Shown: positions 33,196-42,946 of the stretch, piece after piece | Layout of the letters: every line of letters starts with the position of its first letter | Position numbering within the stretch: position 1 is the first letter of the stretch | Notes under the pieces: model-generated | What the model was told of the DNA's origin: nothing | The model's database searches: none | Seen by the model: only the letters and a program-made list of their open reading frames with translations | Program-made: the position numbers and the translations under genes | Assembly (NCBI RefSeq): GCF_014202475.1 | Contig: NZ_JACHGV010000005.1 | Span: 372,001-436,000, forward strand | Direction of reading: 5' to 3' | Source: Streptomyces paradoxus | GTDB taxonomy: Bacteria > Actinomycetota > Actinomycetes > Streptomycetales > Streptomycetaceae | DNA length: 64,000 nucleotides

Positions 33196-34488
33196 TCAGT
33201 CCACTGCCACCGGCACGCGGTGACCCACGCCACGTGCAACGGTCCGGCCGTTGGCCCGCGCCGCCAGCCGGGACCGCAGCGCCAGGAGGGTCGCCAGGGC
33301 CAGCACCGTGCCGCCCATCGGCACCAGGAAACCGGCGCCCGACCAGAAGCGGTCCTCCAGCTGACCGGCGACCGTGACGGCGGCGGCCTGGCCGAGCGCG
33401 ACCGCTCCGGTCAGCCAGGTGAAGGCCTCGGTGCGGGCACCGGCCGGGACCAGGCTGTCGACCAGGGTGTAGCCGGTGATCAGGGCAGGCGCGATGCACA
33501 TGCCGACCAGCAGGCCGAGGCCGGCGAGGACCGGCACCGAGTGGGCGGCCCACAGACCGGACGCGGCCAGGGCGAGCGCCGCGTAGCCGATGACCAGGCG
33601 CCGCTGCGGGGCCGCCTTCCAGACGATCGCGCCGCAGACCACGCCGGAGAGCATGTTGCCCGCGGCGAAGACGCCGTAGAGGACGCCGTTCAGGCCCGGT
33701 TCGCCGATCGACTCGGTGAACGCGGCCAGCGCGACCTGCATGCCGCCGAAGACCGTGCCGATGCCCAGGAAGGTCACGATCAGCACGCGCACCCCGGGGA
33801 CGCGCAGTGCCGAGGCGTGCTCCACGCGCGCGTGCCCGCCGGTGGCGACCGAGGGCTGCGTGCTCTTCTGCGCGGCGAACAGCAGACCGCCGATCAGGGT
33901 CAGCGAGGCCTCCGTGACCAGTCCGGCGGCCGGGTCGACGGCCGTGCACAGGGCGGTGGCCAGCAGCGGTCCGACCACGAAGGTCAGTTCGTCCGTGACG
34001 GACTCGAAGGCCGCGGCGGTGGTCATCAGCGGCGAGTCCTTGAGCTTCACGCCCCAGCGGGCCCGCACCATCGGGCCGACCTGCGGCACCGAGGCACCGG
34101 TCGGGACGGCCGCCGCGAACACCGCCCACAGGGGTGCGTCCATGAGCGCGAGCGCGGTCAGCGTCAGACCGGACAGAGCGTGCAGCAGCACTCCGGGGAC
34201 CAGCACGGCGCGCTGCCCGTAGCGGTCGGCGAGACGGCCGCTGTAGGGCGCGAACAGGGCCATGGAGACGCCGGTGGCGGCCGCGGCGGCGCCCGCCGCA
34301 CCGTAGGAGCCGGTGGTGTGCTGCACCAGCAGGACGATGGAGATGGTCAGCATCGCGAACGGCTGGCGTGCCGCGAAGCCGGGGAGCAGGAACGTCCAGG
34401 CGCCGCGGGTGCGCAGCAGCCGGCCGTATCCCGGGCGGGCGGAAGCCGTCGGGTTCTCCGACGCCTTCGAGGTGACCGTGGACGCCAC
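33196..34488 (-). CDS. MFS transporter
   Basis: 430 residues, 12 predicted membrane helices, with APYSGRLADRYGQRAVL as the motif A loop between helices 2 and 3. It is a different MFS branch from the two DHA2 exporters in this window: it lacks the D1 motif of 14-helix drug exporters. The basic C-terminus ends RGVGHRVPVAVD. The substrate is not predictable. ATG 34488 is used; the 260 nt upstream hold no other gene. Confidence 0.88.
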   Translation of the reverse strand: MASTVTSKASENPTASARPGYGRLLRTRGAWTFLLPGFAARQPFAMLTISIVLLVQHTTGSYGAAGAAAAATGVSMALFAPYSGRLADRYGQRAVLVPGVLLHALSGLTLTALALMDAPLWAVFAAAVPTGASVPQVGPMVRARWGVKLKDSPLMTTAAAFESVTDELTFVVGPLLATALCTAVDPAAGLVTEASLTLIGGLLFAAQKSTQPSVATGGHARVEHASALRVPGVRVLIVTFLGIGTVFGGMQVALAAFTESIGEPGLNGVLYGVFAAGNMLSGVVCGAIVWKAAPQRRLVIGYAALALAASGLWAAHSVPVLAGLGLLVGMCIAPALITGYTLVDSLVPAGARTEAFTWLTGAVALGQAAAVTVAGQLEDRFWSGAGFLVPMGGTVLALATLLALRSRLAARANGRTVARGVGHRVPVAVD

Positions 34489-34753
34489 GGCCCGTGCCTT
34501 TCTGCCGCCTGGTAGCGCGGCCCCGTAGCGGGCGGCGCCGAGAGCTGTCCTCTTGCGCGGAACTGCGGTAGATGCCGGGGCCCGGTGAGGAGGGGTGTCC
34601 CGACCGCCATACGGTCGCGCCAGCTCTGCGTCAGGCAGAGTTGGTTCGATCTGGGTAACGCCTTCATCGTACAGGGATCAAGGGCTGCTCTCCTGTGAAA
34701 GTGAGCACCATGCCCCTGGACGCCCTACAAATCCCAAACCGCGCAAAACGCCC

Positions 34754-36283
34754 TCAACGGCTCGCCCCGTCCGTGCCCAGCCAGCCGGCCAGCTTGCCGC
34801 CGTGCCCCACGGCCCGCAGCCGGCTCTCGGTCGCGTCCCGGACGGGGTCCGTGGCGACCACGAGGAGCTCGTCGCCCCGCTGCAAGATCGTCGTCGGCAG
34901 CGGGACAAAGGATTCGCCTCCGCGCACGATGAGCGTCACGGCCGCGCCGTGCGGCAGCCGCAGCTCGGCCACTTCCACGCCGTGCATCTTCGATTCGCCG
35001 GGGATCGCCACGGACAGCAGATGGCCGCGCAGCCGCTCCAACGGGGCCGACTCGATGCCGAGGTCGGCGGCCTCCGAGCCGTCCCCCAGGTGCAGCTTGC
35101 GGCCCAGCCAGGGCAGCGTCGGGCCCTGGACCAGGGTGTAGACGACGACCAGCACGAAGACGATGTTGAAGATCCGTCGGCTGGCGTCGACGCCCTGGAC
35201 CATGGGGATGGTCGCCAGGATGATGGGCACGGCCCCGCGCAGCCCCGCCCAGGACATCAGGGCCTGCTCCTGCCAGGGCACCCGGAACGGCGACAGGCAG
35301 AGCACCACGCTCAGCGGTCGCGCCACCATGGTCAGCACCAGCCCGATGACCAGCGCGGGCACGATGTCGTCGCCCAGTTCGTGCGGGGTGACCAGCAGGC
35401 CGAGCAGGACGAACATGCCGATCTGGGCCATCCAGCCGAGCCCGTCGGCGAACCCGCGGGTGGCCGGCCAGTGCGGCAGCCGCGCGTTGCCCATCACCAT
35501 CGCGGCGAGGTACACCGCGAGGAAGCCGCTCCCGTGGGCGAGCGCGCCGGCCGCGTAGGCCACCACGGCGATCGCCATGACGGCGATCGGGTAGAGGCCG
35601 GAGGCGGGCAGCGCCACGTGCCTGAGCCCCCAGGAGCCCAGCCAGCCCACCGCGAGTCCGATGGCCGCGCCGATCGCCAGCTCCAGCAGGATCACGCCCA
35701 GCAGCGTGTACCAGTGCTCGACGGGCCCGGCCATGGACAGGGACACCACGAGGATGACCACCGGGGCGTCGTTGAAGCCGGACTCCGCCTCCAGCGTGCC
35801 CGTCACGCGCGCGGGCAGGGGGATCTTGCGCAGCACGGAGAACACGGCCGCCGCGTCGGTCGAGGAGACGACCGCCCCGATGATGAGGGCCTGCCGCCAC
35901 TCCAGCCCGATGAGGTAGTGCGCGGCCGACGCCGTGACCCCGACGCTCACCGCGACACCGGCCAGCGCCAGTGCCGTGGCGGCCGGCAGGGCCGGCTTGA
36001 TCTCCTTCCACTTCGTGCCCAGACCGCCCTCGGCCAGGATCACGACCAGGGCCGCGTACCCGATGACCTGAGTCAGTTCGGCGTTGTCGAAATGGATGTC
36101 GCCCACGCCGTCCTGGCCCATGGCGACGCCGATCCCCAGGTACACGAGCAGGCTGGGGAGCCCGCTGCGCGAGGAGATCCGTACCGCTGCGACGGCGACG
36201 AGCAGGACGAGCGAGCAGACGAGCAGGAGCTGGTTGAGGTGGTGAACAGTCAGCGGCCGAATCCTTCCCTGGCCCGCACGCAC
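34754..36283 (-). CDS. K+/H+ antiporter with regulatory RCK-C domain
   Basis: About 500 residues. The N-terminal part is a CPA1/NhaP2-like cation:proton antiporter with some 12 helices, including the ion-binding GTLEAESGFNDAPVV and SSTDAAAVFSVLR; the C-terminal 100 residues form a TrkA-C/RCK domain (VAELRLPHGAAVTLIVRGGE) that senses ligand or ions. The listed start is GTG 36283, but CTG 36253 (followed by TVHHLNQ) has GGAAGG at proper spacing and gives the N-terminus usual for this family, so initiation at CTG is likely. Confidence 0.9.
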   Translation of the reverse strand: MRAGQGRIRPLTVHHLNQLLLVCSLVLLVAVAAVRISSRSGLPSLLVYLGIGVAMGQDGVGDIHFDNAELTQVIGYAALVVILAEGGLGTKWKEIKPALPAATALALAGVAVSVGVTASAAHYLIGLEWRQALIIGAVVSSTDAAAVFSVLRKIPLPARVTGTLEAESGFNDAPVVILVVSLSMAGPVEHWYTLLGVILLELAIGAAIGLAVGWLGSWGLRHVALPASGLYPIAVMAIAVVAYAAGALAHGSGFLAVYLAAMVMGNARLPHWPATRGFADGLGWMAQIGMFVLLGLLVTPHELGDDIVPALVIGLVLTMVARPLSVVLCLSPFRVPWQEQALMSWAGLRGAVPIILATIPMVQGVDASRRIFNIVFVLVVVYTLVQGPTLPWLGRKLHLGDGSEAADLGIESAPLERLRGHLLSVAIPGESKMHGVEVAELRLPHGAAVTLIVRGGESFVPLPTTILQRGDELLVVATDPVRDATESRLRAVGHGGKLAGWLGTDGASR

Positions 36284-36521
36284 GCGCGCGTGGGCTCACG
36301 TACATCGCACATGAAGCTGTGGCGCACCGCGCCAACTACTTCGTTACCTTACCTAACTCTTGACGATTTCTTGACACTTCTTGGGGCAAGATCGAACATC
36401 CGTCCGTGCTGGTTCCCGACTCCGCGTCAAGGGGCGCAAGGCCCTGCGCCTATCGTTGCTCCAGCGCTCAGTTAAAAGCACAGCCGAACCTGCCGCTCGC
36501 GTTAGGACAGCAAGGACAGCG

Positions 36522-39341
36522 ATGCCCCCCAACACCACCGCCTCCACGGGTCAGCAGCCCGGCAAGTCCGGCAGGAGAAAGGGGCGCAAAGCCCGACTTA
36601 TCGTGCTCGTCCTGGTGCTGGCCCTCATAGGGGGTGTGGCCTACGGGTCGTACTGGTCCATCAGTACCGTCCGGGCCTCCTTCCCGCAGACGAAGGGCAC
36701 CCTCACGCTGAAGGGCCTCTCGGGCCCCGTCGAGGTCAAACGCGACCATTACGGCATCCCGCAGATCTATGCCTCCTCCGACGCGGACCTGTTCATGGCG
36801 CAGGGCTACGTCCAGGCGCAGGACCGGTTCTACGAGATGGACGTCCGCCGCCACATGGCCTCCGGCCGGCTGTCGGAGATGTTCGGCAAGAGCCAGGTCG
36901 ACAACGACGAGTTCCTGCGCACCCTCGGCTGGGACCGGGTCGCCAAGCAGGAGTACGACACCAAGCTGTCGGCCACCACGAAGAAGTACCTCCAGGCCTA
37001 CGCCAAGGGAGTCAACTCCTACCTCCAGGGCAAGGACGGCGAGGACATCTCCCTGGAGTACGCGGCACTGGGCTTCACCAACGACTACAAGCCGCAGGCG
37101 TGGACCCCGGTCGACTCGATCTCCTGGCTGAAGGCGATGGCCTGGGACCTGCGCGGCAACATGCAGGACGAGATCGACCGCGCCCTGCTGACCAGCCGCC
37201 TCGGCCCGAAGCAGATCGCCGACCTGTACCCGCAGTACCCGTACGGCCGGAACAAGGCGATCGTCCAGGAGGGCCAGTACAACGAGCTGACGCAGACGTT
37301 CGAGCAGGGCGGCGCGAACGGCACCTCCGGCGCGAACGGCACCGCGGGAGCCTCCGCCGGAACGGCGGGCACCCAGGGCGCCGCCTCCGGCACGTCCGGC
37401 GCGAGCGGCACCGCCTCCGGCGCCTCGGGCACCGCGGGCCTGGACAGCCAGCTCGGCGGCCTCACCAACGTCCTGGACGACCTCCCGCCGGCCGTCGGCG
37501 TGAACGGCGACGGCATCGGCTCCAACTCCTGGGTCGTCGGCGGGAAGTACACCATCACCGGCAAGCCGCTGCTGGCCAACGACCCGCACCTGTCGCCCTC
37601 CCTGCCGTCCGTCTGGTACCAGATGGGCCTGCACTGCCGCAGCGTCTCCAGCGCGTGCCAGTACGACGTCAGCGGCTACACCTTCGCCGGCATGCCGGGC
37701 GTGATAATCGGCCACAACCAGGACATCTCCTGGGGCATGACCAACTCCGGCGTCGACGTCACGGACCTCTACCTGGAGAAGCTCACCGGCGACGGCTACC
37801 TGTACGACGGCAAGGTCAAGCCCTTCAAGACACGCGAGGAGACCATCAAGGTCGCCGGGGGCGAGTCCAAGAAGATCGTCGTACGGCAGACCGAGGACGG
37901 GATGCCTCTGCTGTCCGATCGCGACGAGGAGCTCGTGAGGGTCGGCAGGAAGGCCGCCGTCGACACCGCCGCACCCGACAGAGGCGACGGCTACGGCGTC
38001 GCGCTGCGCTGGACCGCCCTGCAGCCAGGCACCACCATGGACGCCGTCTTCGCCATGGACAAGGCGAAGAACTGGACCGACTTCCGCAAGGCCGCCGCCC
38101 GGTTCGAGGTGCCCTCGCAGAACCTGATCTACGCCGACACCGAGAACCACATCGGCTACACGCTGCCGGGGAAGATCCCCACGCGCGCGAAGGGCGACGA
38201 CGGCTCCATCCCGGCGCCCGGCTGGGACTCCAAGTACCGCTGGACCGGGTACGTCCCCCAGGACGCGCTGCCCTACGAGTACGACCCCGAGCGCGGCTAC
38301 ATCGTCACCGCCAACCAGGCAGTGATCGACCCGGACGAGTACCCGTACACGCTCACCGCGGACTGGGGCTACGGCGCCCGCAGCCAGCGGATAACCGACC
38401 TGATCCAGTCGAAGATCAAGGACGGCGGCAAGATCTCCACGGACGACATGCGCCAGATGCAGCTGGACAACAGCAGCGAGATCGCCCGGCTGCTGGTGCC
38501 CAAGCTGCTGAAGATCGACCCCGGGAACAAGGACGTCCGCGAGGCGCAGAAGCTCCTGGAGGGCTGGGACTACACCCAGGACGCCGACTCCGCGGCGGCG
38601 GCCTACTTCAACGCGGTGTGGCGCAACATCCTCAAGCTCGCCTTCGGCAACAAGCTGCCCAAGGAGCTGCGCCCCAAGGGACAGTGCCTGTGGGTCGAGC
38701 CGGTCAACACCACCGGCCCCGCCGATGAGGCCGAGAAGGTCCGCGAGTGCGGCCAGCGCGACCCCGACCGGGCGCAGCCGGACGGCGGCGACCGCTGGTT
38801 CGAGGTGGTCCGCAAGCTCATGAACCAGCCGGACAGCGACTGGTGGAAGACGCCCAAGGTGAGCAACAGCCGCCCGGGTGCCGTCGACCGCGACCAGCTG
38901 TTCAAGCGGGCCATGATCGACGCCCGCTGGGAGCTGACCGCCAAGCTCGGCAAGGACATCGACTCCTGGAGCTGGGGCCGGCTGCACCGCCTGTTCCTGA
39001 AGAACCAGACCCTCGGCACCGCGGGCCCCGGTTTCATCCAGTACGCCCTCAACCGCGGCCCCTGGGAGCTCGGCGGCGGCGAGGCCACGGTCAACGCGAC
39101 CGGCTGGAACGCGGCCGGCGGCTACGGGGTGGTGTGGGTGCCGTCCATGCGGATGGTGGTGAACCTCGGCGACCTCGACAAGTCGAAGTGGATCAACCTC
39201 ACCGGCGCCTCCGGGCACGCCTACAACTCCCACTACGTCGACCAGACCGAGAAGTGGGCAGACGGCGAACTGCTGCCCTGGTCCTTCTCGGACCAGGCGG
39301 TCGAGAAGAGCACCGCCGACAAGCTGGTGCTCAGACCGTGA
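36522..39341 (+). CDS. Penicillin-acylase-family (S45) hydrolase, membrane-anchored
   Basis: 939 residues of the Ntn-hydrolase penicillin amidase family, made as a precursor that self-cleaves into alpha and beta chains. An N-terminal anchor or signal (LIVLVLVLALIGGVAYG) exports it. The alpha part has RDHYGIPQIYA and MAQGYVQAQDRFYEMDV. The beta chain should start at nucleophile Ser334 in GIGSNSWVVGG. Just before it lies an unusual Gly/Ala/Ser/Thr stretch (about residues 263-307). Members hydrolyse beta-lactam amides or acyl-homoserine lactones; the substrate is unknown. ATG 36522 follows AAGGA. Confidence 0.92.
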   Translation: MPPNTTASTGQQPGKSGRRKGRKARLIVLVLVLALIGGVAYGSYWSISTVRASFPQTKGTLTLKGLSGPVEVKRDHYGIPQIYASSDADLFMAQGYVQAQDRFYEMDVRRHMASGRLSEMFGKSQVDNDEFLRTLGWDRVAKQEYDTKLSATTKKYLQAYAKGVNSYLQGKDGEDISLEYAALGFTNDYKPQAWTPVDSISWLKAMAWDLRGNMQDEIDRALLTSRLGPKQIADLYPQYPYGRNKAIVQEGQYNELTQTFEQGGANGTSGANGTAGASAGTAGTQGAASGTSGASGTASGASGTAGLDSQLGGLTNVLDDLPPAVGVNGDGIGSNSWVVGGKYTITGKPLLANDPHLSPSLPSVWYQMGLHCRSVSSACQYDVSGYTFAGMPGVIIGHNQDISWGMTNSGVDVTDLYLEKLTGDGYLYDGKVKPFKTREETIKVAGGESKKIVVRQTEDGMPLLSDRDEELVRVGRKAAVDTAAPDRGDGYGVALRWTALQPGTTMDAVFAMDKAKNWTDFRKAAARFEVPSQNLIYADTENHIGYTLPGKIPTRAKGDDGSIPAPGWDSKYRWTGYVPQDALPYEYDPERGYIVTANQAVIDPDEYPYTLTADWGYGARSQRITDLIQSKIKDGGKISTDDMRQMQLDNSSEIARLLVPKLLKIDPGNKDVREAQKLLEGWDYTQDADSAAAAYFNAVWRNILKLAFGNKLPKELRPKGQCLWVEPVNTTGPADEAEKVRECGQRDPDRAQPDGGDRWFEVVRKLMNQPDSDWWKTPKVSNSRPGAVDRDQLFKRAMIDARWELTAKLGKDIDSWSWGRLHRLFLKNQTLGTAGPGFIQYALNRGPWELGGGEATVNATGWNAAGGYGVVWVPSMRMVVNLGDLDKSKWINLTGASGHAYNSHYVDQTEKWADGELLPWSFSDQAVEKSTADKLVLRP

Positions 39342-39352
39342 GCCGGTGAACA

Positions 39353-39384
39353 AGGGGCCCTCCACGCGCGCGTGGAGGGCCCTT
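39353..39384. terminator. Bidirectional terminator between convergent genes
   Basis: Palindrome with 14-nt arms GGGCCCTCCACGCG / CGCGTGGAGGGCCC, extended by AA/TT-type ends, between the acylase stop (39341) and the cyclo-ligase stop (39390). Confidence 0.85.
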
Positions 39385-39389
39385 CGGCG

Positions 39390-40079
39390 TCAGGGCGCCG
39401 GCCGGAACCGTCGCACCCCCGACGGTGTCACCACCGCGTCCACCGGCCGGTCGTGCGGCTCGGCGGGGACGTGCCCGACGACCTCGGAGTCGTACAGCAG
39501 CACCACCAGGGCGGGATGCGTCCCCGCCCGCTCCAGCCGCGTCAGGACCCGGTCGTACGAGCCGCCGCCCCGCCCGAGCCGCATCCCGCGCGCGTCCACC
39601 GCGAGGCCGGGCAGCAGCACGGCGCCGGCGGTGGTCACGGCGTCGGGCCCGAGGCGCTCGCCCGCGGGTTCGAAGAGGGCCATGCGGCCGCCGTGTTGCA
39701 CGCGCGCCAGGGAGCCCTCGCCCTCGTACGCGCCCCAGTCCAGGTCGTTGTCGGGCAGCAGGGCCGGCAGCAGCACGCGCACGCCCCGGGCGCGCAGCGC
39801 GTCCAGGAGCGCGAGTGTCCCGGGTTCACTCCCCACCGAGACGTACGCGGCCACCGTCCCGGCCCGCGCCAACTCGGGCAGCTCCAGCGCCCGCCCGGCC
39901 AGCGCGGCCGATGTTTCCCGCAGGTCATCCGGCGTCAACCTGTTCCTCACCGCGAGGATCTCGCGCCGCAAACTCCGCTTGTCAGGCTCGCCCGGACGTG
40001 CGATAGGCCTCAATGGTTGCTCCCGTACCGTCGCAATACGCTCATATGAGCGCCTATGAACCGGAGCCGCAGATTCCAT
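39390..40079 (-). CDS. 5-formyltetrahydrofolate cyclo-ligase
   Basis: About 229 residues; converts 5-formyl-THF to 5,10-methenyl-THF with ATP, rescuing this storage folate. It has DKRSLRREILAVRNRL at the N-terminus (ATP-binding basic helix), YVSVGSEPGT, and the hallmark LLPGLAVDARGMRLGRGGGSYDR. ATG 40079 leaves a 30-residue leader before the conserved part, so a later start is possible. It is divergent from galU with only 27 nt between the start codons. Confidence 0.93.
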   Translation of the reverse strand: MESAAPVHRRSYERIATVREQPLRPIARPGEPDKRSLRREILAVRNRLTPDDLRETSAALAGRALELPELARAGTVAAYVSVGSEPGTLALLDALRARGVRVLLPALLPDNDLDWGAYEGEGSLARVQHGGRMALFEPAGERLGPDAVTTAGAVLLPGLAVDARGMRLGRGGGSYDRVLTRLERAGTHPALVVLLYDSEVVGHVPAEPHDRPVDAVVTPSGVRRFRPAP

Positions 40080-40106
40080 GCAAAGGCACCGGATAGGGTG
40101 GCCGAC

Positions 40107-41009
40107 ATGACTCAGTTGCACCCTCGGATCAGCAAGGCTGTCATTCCCGCAGCAGGCCTCGGCACCCGGTTCCTGCCGGCCACCAAAGCCACTCCCAAGG
40201 AGATGCTGCCGGTCGTGGACAAGCCCGCGATCCAGTACGTGGTCGAGGAGGCCGTTGCCGCGGGTCTCGACGACGTCCTCATGGTGACGGGCCGCAACAA
40301 GCGCCCCCTGGAGGACCACTTCGACCGCAATTACGAGCTGGAGTCGGCCCTCCAGAAGAAGGGCGACGCCGGCCGTCTCGCCAAGGTGCAGGAGTCGAGC
40401 GACCTCGCGACCATGCACTACGTCCGCCAGGGCGACCCCAAGGGCCTCGGCCACGCCGTCCTGTGCGCCGCCCCGCACGTGGGCGACGAGCCCTTCGCCG
40501 TCCTCCTCGGCGACGACCTGATCGACCCCCGCGACCCGCTGCTGCAGCGCATGGTCGAGGTCCAGGAGCAGCGCGGCGGCAGCGTCATCGCGCTCATGGA
40601 GGTCGCCCCGGAGCAGATCCACCTCTACGGCTGCGCGGCTGTGGAGACCACCGAGGACAGCGACGTCGTCCAGATCAGCGGCCTGGTCGAGAAGCCCGAC
40701 CCGGCCGACGCCCCGTCCAACTACGCCATCATCGGCCGCTACGTCCTCGACCCGCACATCTTCGAGATACTGCGCCGGACCGAGCCGGGCCGCGGCGGCG
40801 AGATCCAGCTCACCGACGCCCTGCAGGAGCTCGCGGCGGACGAGAAGATCGGCGGCCCGGTGCACGGCGTGGTCTTCAAGGGCCGCCGCTATGACACCGG
40901 CGACCGCGGCGACTACCTGCGTGCCATTGTCCGACTCGCATGCGAACGTGAAGACCTGGGCCCGGACTTCCGGACCTGGCTTCGCAGTTACGTAGCCGAG
41001 GAGATGTAG
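40107..41009 (+). CDS. galU: UTP-glucose-1-phosphate uridylyltransferase
   Basis: 300 residues; makes UDP-glucose for cell wall polymers, trehalose and glycosylation. Motifs are KAVIPAAGLGTRFLPATKATPKEML (nucleotide-binding and catalytic Lys/Arg region), GLGHAVLCA, VLLGDDLID and GLVEKP. ATG 40107 starts MTQLHPRISKAV. It is the first gene of the galU-moeA-moaC-mog-rimJ set, with 4 nt to the next start. Confidence 0.96.
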   Translation: MTQLHPRISKAVIPAAGLGTRFLPATKATPKEMLPVVDKPAIQYVVEEAVAAGLDDVLMVTGRNKRPLEDHFDRNYELESALQKKGDAGRLAKVQESSDLATMHYVRQGDPKGLGHAVLCAAPHVGDEPFAVLLGDDLIDPRDPLLQRMVEVQEQRGGSVIALMEVAPEQIHLYGCAAVETTEDSDVVQISGLVEKPDPADAPSNYAIIGRYVLDPHIFEILRRTEPGRGGEIQLTDALQELAADEKIGGPVHGVVFKGRRYDTGDRGDYLRAIVRLACEREDLGPDFRTWLRSYVAEEM

Positions 41010-41013
41010 CCCG

Positions 41014-42354
41014 TTGAGCAGCGCCGCGCCCCACGTCACCGGCCAGGACCACTTCGGCCCCGACCACCTGTGGTCGGTGGACGAGCACCTGGAGGACATC
41101 CTCGCCACCGTCCGCCCCCTGGAACCCATCGAGCTGCACCTGCTCGACGCCCAGGGCTGCGTCCTCGTCGAGGACATCACGGTGCCGGTGTCCCTGCCGC
41201 CCTTCGACAACAGCTCGATGGACGGCTACGCGGTACGGGTCGCGGACGTCGCGGGCGCGAGCGAGGAGTTCCCGGCGGCCCTGGAGGTCGTCGGGGACGT
41301 CGCCGCGGGCCAGGCCGAACTGCTCCATGTGGGCCCCGGCCAGGCCGCCCGGATCATGACCGGCGCCCCGCTGCCGCCCGGCGCCGAGACGGTCGTGCCC
41401 GTCGAGTGGACCGACGGCGGGCTCGGCGAGGGCCCGGTGCACGGCATGCGCGCCCGCAGCCTCGGCCCCGAGGGCGCCACCGGGCACGTGCACGTGTACC
41501 GTCCGGCCGAGGCGCGCGCGCATGTGCGCGCGAAGGGCAGCGACGTGAAGGCCGGCGACCGCGCCCTGGAGGCCGGCGCCGTCCTCGGCCCGCCCCAGAT
41601 CGCCCTGCTCGCCGCGATCGGCCGCGGCACCGTCCGGGTCCGCCCGCGGCCGCGCGTGGTGGTGCTCTCCACCGGCAGCGAACTCGTCCAGCCGGACACG
41701 GAACTGGGCACCGGTCAGATCTACGACTCCAACAGCTTCGCCCTCACCGCCGCCGCCCGCGACGCCGGCGCCATCGCCTACCGGGTGGGCGCCGTCGCCG
41801 ACGACGCCGAGACCCTGCGCTCCACCATCGAGGACCAGCTGGTCCGCGCCGACCTGATGGTCACCACGGGCGGCGTGAGCGTCGGCGCGTACGACGTGGT
41901 GAAGGAAGCCCTGTCCCACGTCGGTGACGAGGACGAGGCCGGCAGCGGCATCGACTTCCGCAAGCTCGCCATGCAGCCCGGCAAGCCCCAGGGCTTCGGC
42001 TCCATCGGCCCCGACCACACCCCGCTGCTGGCCCTGCCCGGCAACCCGGTGTCGTCGTACGTCTCCTTCGAACTCTTCGTCCGCCCCGCGATCCGCACCC
42101 TGATGGGCCTCCAGGACGTCCACCGCCCGACGACCCGGGCGACCCTGGTGGCGGACAAGGCGCTGACCTCCCCGAAGGGCCGCCGCCAGTTCCTGCGCGC
42201 CACCTACGCCGACGGCAAGGTCACCCCGGTCGGCGGCGCCGGATCCCACCTGGTCGCCGCCCTCGCCCACGCGGACGCCCTGATCGCCGTCCCCGAGGAC
42301 ACCGAGTCCGTCGAGCCGGGCACCGACGTCGAGGTGGTCCTGCTCGGCCGATAG
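41014..42354 (+). CDS. moeA: MoeA-family molybdopterin molybdotransferase (Glp-like)
   Basis: 446 residues; inserts molybdate into adenylated molybdopterin in the classical role. The motifs are complete: FDNSSMDGYAVR, MTGAPLPPGAETVVPVEW, LSTGSELVQP, IYDSNSFAL, TTGGVSVGAYDVVKEAL, LPGNPVSSYVSFELFV. It starts at TTG 41014 after GAGGAG, 4 nt past galU. In Corynebacterium the paralogue at the matching locus (Glp) binds FtsZ and the membrane protein GlpR. Because a SepX/GlpR-type gene closes this cluster, a dual or division role is plausible. Confidence 0.93.
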   Translation: MSSAAPHVTGQDHFGPDHLWSVDEHLEDILATVRPLEPIELHLLDAQGCVLVEDITVPVSLPPFDNSSMDGYAVRVADVAGASEEFPAALEVVGDVAAGQAELLHVGPGQAARIMTGAPLPPGAETVVPVEWTDGGLGEGPVHGMRARSLGPEGATGHVHVYRPAEARAHVRAKGSDVKAGDRALEAGAVLGPPQIALLAAIGRGTVRVRPRPRVVVLSTGSELVQPDTELGTGQIYDSNSFALTAAARDAGAIAYRVGAVADDAETLRSTIEDQLVRADLMVTTGGVSVGAYDVVKEALSHVGDEDEAGSGIDFRKLAMQPGKPQGFGSIGPDHTPLLALPGNPVSSYVSFELFVRPAIRTLMGLQDVHRPTTRATLVADKALTSPKGRRQFLRATYADGKVTPVGGAGSHLVAALAHADALIAVPEDTESVEPGTDVEVVLLGR

Positions 42355-42436
42355 GCGCTGGTTGGGGGTACCGTGTCGCGCACAACAGGCCCGTGCGCCG
42401 CACCGCGACGGGCCCGGACCGGGAGCGCCACACAGC

Positions 42437-42946
42437 ATGAGCACGCAGGACCCACCCCCGCAGGACGGCCCCACACAGGACCGGCTGACGCACATCGACG
42501 CGGCGGGCGCCGCCCGCATGGTCGACGTGTCTCAGAAGGACGTGACCGCGCGCACCGCCCGTGCCAGCGGGCGCGTCCTCGTCTCGCCCCGCGTGATCGA
42601 GCTGCTGCGCGGCGAGGGCGTCCCCAAGGGCGACGCCCTCGCGACCGCGCGGATCGCCGGGATCATGGGCGCCAAACGCACCCCCGATCTGATCCCGCTG
42701 TGCCACCCCTTGTCGGTGTCCGGTGTGAAACTGGACCTGTCGGTCGCGGACGACGCGGTGGAGATCCTGGCCACCGTGAAGACGACGGACCGCACGGGTG
42801 TCGAGATGGAGGCCCTCACCGCGGTCTCCGTCGCCGCGCTCACCGTGATCGACATGGTCAAGGCGGTCGACAAGGGAGCGGTCATCACGGACGTACGGGT
42901 GGAGGAGAAGACGGGCGGCAAGTCGGGCGACTGGAGCCGGGCATGA
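42437..42946 (+). CDS. moaC: Cyclic pyranopterin monophosphate synthase MoaC
   Basis: 169 residues; converts the MoaA product to cPMP in molybdenum cofactor synthesis. Family motifs are MVDVSQKDVTARTARASG, IAGIMGAKRTPDLIPLCHPL (with the catalytic-site His) and VEMEALTAVSVAALTVIDMVKA with the conserved Lys and Asp. ATG 42437; the stop overlaps the next ATG (ATGA). No moaA, moaD or moaE is in this window. Confidence 0.95.
   Translation: MSTQDPPPQDGPTQDRLTHIDAAGAARMVDVSQKDVTARTARASGRVLVSPRVIELLRGEGVPKGDALATARIAGIMGAKRTPDLIPLCHPLSVSGVKLDLSVADDAVEILATVKTTDRTGVEMEALTAVSVAALTVIDMVKAVDKGAVITDVRVEEKTGGKSGDWSRA

Noticed and set aside
36468..39365. 965-codon open frame antisense to the acylase gene
   Set aside because: High GC at third positions keeps antisense frames open. 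The protein text has no domain, and the plus strand has complete catalytic motifs and a ribosome site.
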